Source: Folioceros fuciformis (lineage: Eukaryota; Anthocerotophyta; Anthocerotopsida; Anthocerotales). From it: DNA of 28,049 nucleotides. Under the pieces are notes generated by a model, which ran no database searches, was not told the DNA's origin, and was given only the letters and a program-made list of their open reading frames with translations. Within the stretch, counting starts at the first letter, position 1. Each line of letters starts with the position of its first letter. The position numbers and the translations under genes are program-made. Shown in pieces: positions 21,255-28,049 of the stretch. The stretch covers positions 170,629 through 198,677 of the forward strand of contig JBNGIO010006173.1 in NCBI GenBank assembly GCA_049999805.1, read 5' to 3'.

Positions 21255-21790
21255 GGCGTCCTTCCCGGCTGTGTGCTCGCCTACAAACGGCACCTGCTTG
21301 TCCCGCCTTTCCCCCTGGATTCCCAAACCCTTTCCGGTGCCGCCGAGTTTCTGGTTTGGAATGGCAGAGGTGGCTTGCCGCCAAAACTCTGCTACGCAAC
21401 CTCTTCAACTTCAATTGCAGAGGTCGTAAACATCAAACGGCGCCGGTCAGGGCTTTCCTCTTTGTGGGGAGCCGAATAGGGTAGACTACCTACTCGCTGT
21501 GTGCGGTCGAACTTAGGCGATCCGTGCTCGGCTCACTCAGCATAACTCATCAGGTAGCAACCCCATGAACGAGGCCTACTCTTTCGTCGACAGCAGAAGA
21601 CCGTGCTTGTGTTTCTCAACAAGCTTCTACCAGTTGCGGCATGTGAACAGTGCCCAGAATGGGCAGGGACAACACCGACGAATAATTCCCTGGTAGCTCC
21701 GCTCCAGGCTAGAAGGCCAGATCCCTGGTCTTTGATGATGGTCACCGTCTCCGCAGATGCTTCCGAGCAGATCTCCAGAGGAGACAATCA
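21228..21790. repeat. Segmental duplication, copy B
   Basis: Diverged copy of 11315-11900 in the same orientation. Similarity is strongest over the first 110 bases (start codon and 5' flank of EMC8/9 versus TOM7), then patchy, then clear again from about 21525 to 21780. By eye the best parts are about 75-80% identical. On one side the copy drives EMC8/9 instead of TOM7; on the other the neighbour gene is cut off. Confidence 0.75.
21500..21790 (+). pseudogene. Truncated copy of exon 1 of the 11645 gene
   Basis: This stretch aligns with about 11590-11900, the start of the unrecognised two-exon gene. The equivalent of its start codon is lost. In another frame the end reads SLMMVTVSADASEQI against LGMMMGVSADAPEEI in the intact protein. 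Similarity ends near 21785, well before the intact exon's donor site; no second exon or membrane segment follows. It is a dead fragment left when the promoter block was duplicated. Confidence 0.65.
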
Positions 21791-21899
21791 AGCAATGAGC
21801 AGAAGACGTACATGATCGCCCCGTCAAGCCTAGCTTAAAGTAAGACTTCGTCCATAGGAACTCCATTCAGGGCTCCAAACAGAACTATGTACTACATTC

Positions 21900-22480
21900 T
21901 GGATTCCGTGCCCAAGTGCTTCACTTGCTGGGTGCAAATGAGGAACTGTCTAGTGAAATCGTTGCAAGCTCATCCATTCTTTGCTGGACTCATCTGTTCA
22001 ATTATTCCTCAGCATTCCCAGCTAATCCTTCACCGATGACAAGAAATACGTTGGCTAGAATTCATAACCATTTTTATATCTTATAGCTCCCTTTATACAT
22101 AGATCATATAGATGACCACCAAAATTAGATCTATAGGACTTGATTTGTGCACCAAGCTCTTGAGTATGGTCACAACAGCTTTTGTGACTGCATTCATGTT
22201 ACAGCTAGATTTCCAAATTATCTATCCTAAAACCAAATAAAAGAATAACCCAATAAAAATCATCCTTGGATAGGACATATGAGGTACAATTGATAGCTTT
22301 ATACATTCACTATATTCTTAGACCTAATCTAATCTTTGCAATTCTACGTTGTTTTTAGGATAAATGATTTTAATCTAATCTTTGTAGTTCTACTTTGTTT
22401 TTAGGATAAATGATTTTGTTCTATCTTTTTTTAATAAAGTCTTGCGTTTCGTTCCTCTCTAGCTACTCTATGTTAGATGT
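21900..22480. other. AT-rich stretch before PRP4
   Basis: Base composition drops sharply to AT-rich compared with flanking genes, most clearly from about 22060 to 22440. It includes a 46-bp tandem duplication at 22325-22416, and TATCCTAAAACC near 22221 that is an imperfect inverted match to the GTTTTTAGGATA inside the duplicated unit. No transposase frame or clear terminal inverted repeats were found. It could be a decayed insertion or simply the intergenic 5' region of PRP4. Confidence 0.6.
22325..22416. repeat. 46-bp direct tandem duplication
   Basis: TAATCTAATCTTTG begins at 22325 and again at 22371. Both copies continue through TTCTAC(G/T)TTG to TTTTTAGGATAAATGATTTT with only about three differences. 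The unit lies within the AT-rich 5' region of PRP4. Confidence 0.88.
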
Positions 22481-22619
22481 GAGTTCGATGAAAGTAATTA
22501 CATACCTTTACCAAGGTTGGGTCTGCAAGGCGTTTGCAGCAGAGGAGACTTTTACAGGCGAGCATCAACACATTGTTTTGTCCCCGTGGTTCACTTGTTC
22601 TCTGGCTGCATCCGCAGCC

Positions 22620-24155
22620 ATGGGGGACGAGGCAAGATTGAACGTGGATGCCAGCCCGGCGGGTGCCACCGATGGAGATGACGTTGTCGGCCAGGCAGTC
22701 GCAGCGGCACTCTCTGTGGACGATGCTGGCCTCGAATACGAGGTCTCAGAGCACAGCAAGAAGGCCAAGGAGAAGCAAGAGCAGCTGGTGCAGCAGCTGC
22801 TTATGCGCCGGAGGGCCACGGCTCTGGCTGTTCCCACCAACGATGGAGCCGTCCGTGCTAGGTTACGCAGCCTGCAGCAGCCTGTCACGTTGTTTGGGGA
22901 GCGGGAGATGGAGAGGAGAGACAGGTTGCGGGCAGTCATGTCCAGATTGGATGCGGATGGTGAGCTGGATAAGCTGGTGCAGGCGCAGGAAGCGTCCGGG
23001 GAAGCACTGGCCGCTGCAGCAGATGATACCGGCGAGGAGGAGAATATGGAAGCCGAGGCCACGCCACTGCAGCTATTTTACACGGAGGGGAGCACGGATT
23101 TGCTGAGGTCACGCAAGGAAATTTTGAGGTTTTCTCTTCCTAGGGCTCGGGACAGGATTGCTCGGCAGAAGAGGAGGAGGGAGGTTCCTGATGAGGATGA
23201 GGGCAGGGAGCTGGAGGAGGTGTTGAAAGCTATGGCAGAAACGGGCATGGACTGCAGCGAGATTGGGGATGACAGGCCATTGTCAGGGTGTTCCTTCTCT
23301 CCAGACGCGTCTTTGCTGGCAACTAGTGGATGGAGTGGGGTGACCAAGGTGTGGAGCATACCTAGCGTACAGAAGACTCTCACATTGAAAGGTCACACCG
23401 AACGGGTCACCGGTGTGGCTTTCAACCCGCAGTCAGGGCGAACGCTAGGGCCTACTGGAGGCAATATTGCCACTGCTTCAGCTGATCACACAGCTATCGT
23501 CTGGAGTTTGGAGGGGGAAAGACTTAGGGTTTTTAAAGGTCATCTGAGCAGGCTTGGCCGAATTGCCTTTCACCCCTCCGGTGCTTATCTTGGCACGGCC
23601 AGCTTCGACAAGACCTGGAGACTGTGGGACGTGAACACTGGGGTGGAGTTGCTGTTGCAGGAGGGGCATAGTAGAAGTGTGTATGGCTTAGCTTTTCATG
23701 GTGACGGCTCGCTGGCAGCGTCTTGTGGACTGGACGCTTTGGCTCGAGTGTGGGACATGCGGACGGGCAGAAGTGTTTTGGCTCTGGAAGGCCATGTTAA
23801 ACCTGTCTTGAGTGTGGATTTTTCACCCAATGGCTATCATCTCGCCACCGCTGGCGAGGACCATACGTGCAGGGTTTGGGATTTGAGGAAAAGACAGTGC
23901 CTTTACGTCATCCCTGCACACTCTTCGCTTATTTCTCAGGTGAAGTATGAACCGTTCGAGGGTTATTTCTTGGTGACGGCCTCGTATGACAACACTGCGA
24001 AGATATGGTCAGCACGGGATTTCAGGCCGGTGAGAACGTTAGCGGGCCATGAGGGGAAGGTCATGGGGGTGGATGTGACTGGAGATGGCCAGCACATTGC
24101 AACTGTTTCATACGATCGAACCATCAAATTATGGGCTCATGCAAATGTCATTTGA
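22620..24155 (+). CDS. PRP4: U4/U6 snRNP protein PRP4 (WD40)
   Basis: Intronless, 511 aa from the ATG at 22620 in a strong context (GCCATGG). The N-terminal third holds the PRP4 motif: LLMRRRATALAVPTNDGAVR, ARLRSLQQPVTLFGEREMER and RDRLRAVMSRLD, then LFYTEGSTDLLRSRKEI. From residue 220 there are seven WD40 repeats, including LSGCSFSPDASLLATSGWSG, HTERVTGVAFNP, FHPSGAYLGTASFDKTWRLW, EGHSRSVYGLAF, CGLDALARVWDMRTGRS, FSPNGYHLATAGEDHTCRVW and TVSYDRTIKLW. PRP4 (Arabidopsis LACHESIS, about 550 aa) joins PRP3 in the U4/U6.U5 tri-snRNP in the nucleus. The frame stays open to an ATG at 22410, which would add 70 residues unlike any PRP4, so I take 22620. Absence of introns contrasts with neighbours. 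Confidence 0.95.
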   Translation: MGDEARLNVDASPAGATDGDDVVGQAVAAALSVDDAGLEYEVSEHSKKAKEKQEQLVQQLLMRRRATALAVPTNDGAVRARLRSLQQPVTLFGEREMERRDRLRAVMSRLDADGELDKLVQAQEASGEALAAAADDTGEEENMEAEATPLQLFYTEGSTDLLRSRKEILRFSLPRARDRIARQKRRREVPDEDEGRELEEVLKAMAETGMDCSEIGDDRPLSGCSFSPDASLLATSGWSGVTKVWSIPSVQKTLTLKGHTERVTGVAFNPQSGRTLGPTGGNIATASADHTAIVWSLEGERLRVFKGHLSRLGRIAFHPSGAYLGTASFDKTWRLWDVNTGVELLLQEGHSRSVYGLAFHGDGSLAASCGLDALARVWDMRTGRSVLALEGHVKPVLSVDFSPNGYHLATAGEDHTCRVWDLRKRQCLYVIPAHSSLISQVKYEPFEGYFLVTASYDNTAKIWSARDFRPVRTLAGHEGKVMGVDVTGDGQHIATVSYDRTIKLWAHANVI

Positions 24156-25667
24156 AAACGGGACTTGTGGAGTCTGATCTGATATGCTGCTGCTCTGCAA
24201 CTTCGTAAGCATATACTTCTGTGACGACGGTCTTTTTGTTGAGTTCAAGGGTGGTAGAGCGCGATGCCGGAGTATCGGTGATGGAGATGGAGAGCCTGTG
24301 ACGTTGATCGCCTGTGCGGATGTTGCGCTCCAGTTCTCCCAACACGTTAGAGTTACAGTGGGAGAGGCGCCGAGAAGGAGGATCAGGCATTGCCGACCCC
24401 TTGAGGGATCCTGGGACGCGGTATTCTAGCAAACTCAATTTTGATAGAGAGGCTTTGAAGGTTGCTGCTATTAGTCATAACGGTGCAAGCATGACAAGAT
24501 GTGCATCTGGCTGAAATCGTTGCATGGCAGAGGCTGATGAGTTGGCTGTCATGTGTATGTGGTCGGATATCTTAGCAGGGAGTAATGTTCCAGACAATGC
24601 TCTGAGTGAGCACGCGTTTCAGGCCGTTGCCTCCGTCTCAAGACACAGTAATCTCTGCTGGATGTATGTCGCTTCAAGAGAGTACAATCCCTGAGCTCTC
24701 TGGCAAGGCCAACTATGGATTCACAAGAATCGAAATGGTTCACGTGGCCGGTGATGCTGAGCGATGCCTGTAAGTTGGTGTTGCGATGCGGACGATTAAA
24801 ATTCCTGTGCTGGAGGCTTAAAAAATTGGTGACTTTCAGTGGGGCACTCTGGGGTGATACGCTCTGATCCTTCTCTCCGAAATTGTCACTGCACTTCCCC
24901 AAAGATCCGGAGCACGATGACTCTGTCTCAGGCATACGCGACGCACGCGTGACTCGTCTTGAAACCTGCGGGGGTTCCGGAACTGTATTATGCACGAGCT
25001 CATGTACACACACGATGGCGGTATCCTTTATGGATAAAGGACCTGCCAGGCTACGATGAATTTAGTTGTCGCGCTGCAACCCCTTCAGTCTAGGAGGCAG
25101 CTGGCCCCCACACTCCGAGACAGGGTGCCAATTTAAGCAAGTCGGAACGCATCCACCCCGGCGTGATGGCGACAGCAAGTCGGGGGAGACGGGGGCGGCA
25201 CACTATATTGGGGAGTAGCAGGGCGACATGGCCGTCCCACCGAGCAACTAAACGTTTCTTGATTCGTTGCGTGTAAGACTGGTTTTGTGGAACGTTGGTA
25301 ATGTTCGGATGTCTACGAGCGATGAGTGAGGATGCCAGCCTTGAATTTGTCGTTCTGGACCTCAAACTTCGAGGTTCCTGTCCTTGTACATGGTCCGCAG
25401 CTTCATATTCTGAGAAAAAGCCCACTGCCAAGATGATAACATTAGCCACGATGCTTCCTCGAGATTCCTGGCCCTCACGACAAATGATGGAATCAGACAT
25501 TGGTTTAGCCTATGGGAACGGTAGGAAAGCAAGACTTGTCATTCTCATGAATAAGACTGGCACCCGTCCTTCTAGTTGGCAAGGCCGGCAAGCTGATTGA
25601 TGCATCTCCAGGAGGCATGCTTTGAACAAATCTCTGTGCTGCAAGCGACCACCATTTTCTCACAGCC
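24156..25667. other. 1.5-kb stretch without a recognised gene
   Basis: Between PRP4 and the P450. Open frames of 90-155 codons occur (for example minus 24549-25013 and plus 25295-25600), but their composition is not protein-like and I find no family motif, convincing exon chain, tRNA or repeat. It should include the PRP4 3'UTR and the P450 promoter. Confidence 0.55.
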
Positions 25668-27867
25668 ATGGGGTGGGCGGAGTCTGTTTGGGCTGTCATC
25701 GCAATACTTGTGTTCGGCTCGGTAGGGATCTATGTGCTGGGATTTAACGTACGCCAGCTTCGGAGCCAGGCAAAAGGCAGGTTGAAGGAGCTGCCTCCCG
25801 GCACAACAGGATGGCCAATAATTGGAGAGTCCTTGAAGTACAACAAGGCCTTCAAGACAGAAAACCCTTTCATTTTCTACAAGGAGCGCTGCACCAAGTC
25901 AGCCATCACCATCCTAGCGCCATTTGTCTTCCCTGCTGGTCCATAGAGGCACTGTGCTGACTAGAAACTATTTGATTTCTCTGTAGGTGGGGAGAGATCT
26001 TTTTGACGCACATCTTTGGATCGCCGGTGATTGCCGTCGTTTCTCCAGAGCTTGTGAAACAGGTGCTTTCCCAAGAAAATTCTGTCTTCGGAGCCAGCTA
26101 TCCGACCTACGCCAAGCGATTGATGGGCACTTATTCTATGATCCACCTGCATGGGGATAGCCACAAGCGCATGCGGCGTCTAATGCAGCCCTTCCTCCAG
26201 CCGGACAAGCTGAAAGCCTTCATGGGTACAATTGAGAGTTTGATCAAGACAAACCTGGAACAGTGTGAACAGCAGGGCGACTTCTTAGTCTATGGCTTGT
26301 GCAGGCAGGTAGATAATCCATAAAGCTGTGAAGATTGCGGGAGTCCATTTCCTCTCGGTGATCATAGCATCCGGATCTGGCCTCCAGGCATGCACGGCTG
26401 ACCTGACAATTGTTGCACATCCTTGTAGACTGCTTTTGACATCATTAACAAGATGATGATGAGCCGGGACAGGGGACCCGACTCTGCAGAAATGTTAAAA
26501 GACTTCGATATCTGGAGGTTAGGCATGAAAAGATGGCCCCTCAATTTGCCTGGTTCAGCATACAATGCCGCCCTCAAGGTAGCTGCTATTATTTAGTCCG
26601 TTCTCCTTCAATCTTCTGAATCACCTCAAATTCTTGTCAAAGACGTTTTCTGCTAACTCTGGGACTGCAGGCTAGAGCCAGAATCGGGAGAGCAATTGAA
26701 AAGCTCTGTGCGGACAGAACACGAAACGGTAAGGTTGGAGCACATGGGGACTTGGTGGACACCCTTCTGACAGAACACAAGGAAGTGGGAGGGCCACCTT
26801 TGAGTAGGCAGCAAGTGGCGGACATGGTTTTCGTAACGCTCATAGGAGGCCTGGACACTTCAGCTACTACCATGAGTTTTTGCATGATGTTCCTCTTGCA
26901 GTACCCTGAGGTTCTTGACGAACTTCGGGTACGTCTATCTGTTTCATCCATCCTCCTTTCTTCCTGTCAATCTGCGTTAGCAGTTGGTGGGCTCTGCATG
27001 AACGCTGAAATGGAATTGAGTCGTGTCTGGACAGAGAGAGCACCAAGATTTGAGACAGAAGATTGGGGCTAACACTCCCCTGAGCTGGCATGACTTCAAA
27101 AGCTTACAATACACACAGAAGGTACTAGCCAGATCTATCCAGACCCTACATTGAATGCAAAGCCCTGGAGCTTCACGCATGGGCTCTAGCAGTCATGGTT
27201 GAAGACACATCCCGTGTGTTGGTTACAGGTTATAGACGAAACACTGCGACTTGTGAATCCTGTTCCATCCTTGTTCCGGGCGCCACTCAGAGACACCATT
27301 CTTCAAGGCAGGTCAAAGGAATATGTGTCTGAAAAGTGATCGTGAAAGTGCAACTGAAGCTTACGGTGGTGTCGTTTGTCTACNNNNNNNNNNNNNNNNN
27401 NNNNNNNNNNNNNNNNNNNNNNNNNNNNNNNNNNNNNNNNNNNNNNNNNNNNNNNNNNNNNNNNNNNNNNNNNNNNNNNNNNNGTGGCAGGTAATCCCCC
27501 TTCCGTTTGCGTTCAGGAAAGTCCTCTTTTCACGGTTCAACATTTGATACTCGGCGTTTTCCAACAGTCGCAAAGGCAGCTCGGAGCCGGTGTGATTTTT
27601 CTACCCTTTGGATACGGAGCTCGATCTTGCATCGGAATGGACCTGGCCCGGATGGAAATTGCCTTGTTTCTTCACCACCTTGTTTCAAACTACAAGTAAG
27701 CTCTTCTTCCAACCAGAATATTCCCGACTTCCATCAATCCTGCTCTAATTCTTGCCGTGGCCATTCGCTTCTACAGGTGGCAGGAAACAGCTCCTTTCTC
27801 TGTCACACACTTCCCCCTTGCCAGATTCACTGATGGATTTCCGGCACGTCTCACTCGCCTGGACTGA
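25668..27867 (+). CDS. Cytochrome P450, CYP85 clan (one exon in gap)
   Basis: Exons seen: 25668-25897, 25987-26308, 26429-26578, 26671-26928, 27035-27121, 27229-27311, 27568-27695 (start uncertain), 27777-27867; at least part of one exon falls in the N gap. An N-terminal anchor (VWAVIAILVFGSVGIYVLGF) and proline hinge (ELPPGTTGWPIIGES) place it in the ER membrane. GEIFLTHIFGSPVI, the C-helix HKRMRRLMQPFLQPDKLKAF, the I-helix oxygen motif LIGGLDTSATT, the K-helix ETLRL and the haem loop FLPFGYGARSCIGMDLAR with its Cys ligand are intact. These features fit the CYP85 clan, which acts on sterols, brassinosteroids, triterpenes, abscisic acid or related substrates; the subfamily and substrate cannot be told. 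A PERF-like FDTRRF near 27545-27562 is one frame off the haem exon. Identity as a P450 is certain; intactness is not. Confidence 0.9.
27384..27483. other. Assembly gap (100 N) inside P450 gene
   Basis: Exactly 100 undetermined bases between the K-helix exon and the haem exon. It removes the segment that normally encodes the YTIPKGW-like strand region and the stretch leading to the PERF motif. Confidence 0.99.
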
Positions 27868-27941
27868 ACCTTCACGGCAACAGAAGTACCCGAATAGCTC
27901 GATTCCCCAAAAACCAACCACCCTCAAGTAGAAGATTTTAT

Positions 27942-27947
27942 AATAAA
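27942..27947 (+). terminator. Likely poly(A) signal of P450 gene
   Basis: AATAAA lies 75 bases after the P450 stop codon in an AT-rich context, a plausible near-upstream element for cleavage and polyadenylation. Plant signals are loose, so this is position-based. Confidence 0.4.
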
Positions 27948-28049
27948 ATCCATCTAATCTACGCATCACTGACGGAATGGAATAATCTTGGGAAGAAGAT
28001 AAAGAAAATAATTTACATGTTGCCGTTCAATCTATGCTATAATCTACTG

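Noticed and set aside
21900-22480. AT-rich stretch considered as a transposable element
   Set aside because: No terminal inverted repeats, target-site duplication or transposase frame could be found by eye; recorded as AT-rich sequence only.
24549-25013. 154-codon minus-strand frame downstream of PRP4
   Set aside because: Composition is not protein-like and no motif or splice structure supports it.
25295-25600. 101-codon plus-strand frame before the P450
   Set aside because: No similarity to P450 exons or other families; also open on the other strand.

Overview
The window is nuclear DNA from a green plant lineage, most likely a streptophyte alga or an early-diverging land plant. Three things point there. 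Genes are broken by short GT-AG introns (about 80-270 bp). Several products are plastid-targeted or plant-type: a chloroplast bS6, a SufS-type cysteine desulfurase, an RLF-like cytochrome b5 protein, plant TOM7, a plant-type phospholipid N-methyltransferase and a CYP85-clan P450. Genes are packed at about one per 2 kb. I cannot name the species. Three 100-base runs of N are assembly gaps; one removes an exon of the P450 gene.

Layout: 1-630 holds two related minisatellites (30-bp and 60-bp units). About 790-1217 holds a decayed fragment resembling the next gene. On the minus strand follow a six-exon Sec14/CRAL-TRIO lipid-transfer gene (1401-3037) and a nine-exon EBP1 gene (3561-5935). EBP1 is divergent from plastid ribosomal protein bS6 (6321-7104). 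A gene-poor stretch with a gap and a purine-rich tract leads to a small glycine-rich TGD5-like protein (8672-9094), then an intronless organellar TsaD/GCP1 (9363-10775, minus). TOM7 (11144-11341, minus) is head-to-head with an unrecognised, probably plastid membrane protein (11645-12453, plus).

Next come RLF (13127-14307, minus), NFS2/SufS with ten exons (15583-18085, plus), PLMT (18269-19041, minus), mitochondrial ribosomal protein mL53 (19205-19552, plus), EMC8/9 (20009-21254, minus), an AT-rich stretch, intronless PRP4 (22620-24155, plus) and the P450 (25668-27867, plus, gapped). I rebuilt exon borders by hand from GT-AG sites, reading-frame phase and conserved protein motifs; phases close exactly for every multi-exon gene except the gapped P450.

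The genes do not form one pathway. They are mostly housekeeping functions: translation, tRNA modification, Fe-S assembly, protein import, membrane-protein insertion, lipid transfer and phospholipid methylation, and splicing. The most notable structure is a diverged segmental duplication. The TOM7 5' end, its bidirectional promoter and the start of its head-to-head neighbour (about 11315-11900) recur at about 21228-21790. There the copied start codon and first codons (MAPPGSKSK) open the EMC8/9 gene, and the neighbour copy is a dead fragment. This looks like a promoter and N-terminus capture that made a chimeric EMC8/9 gene.
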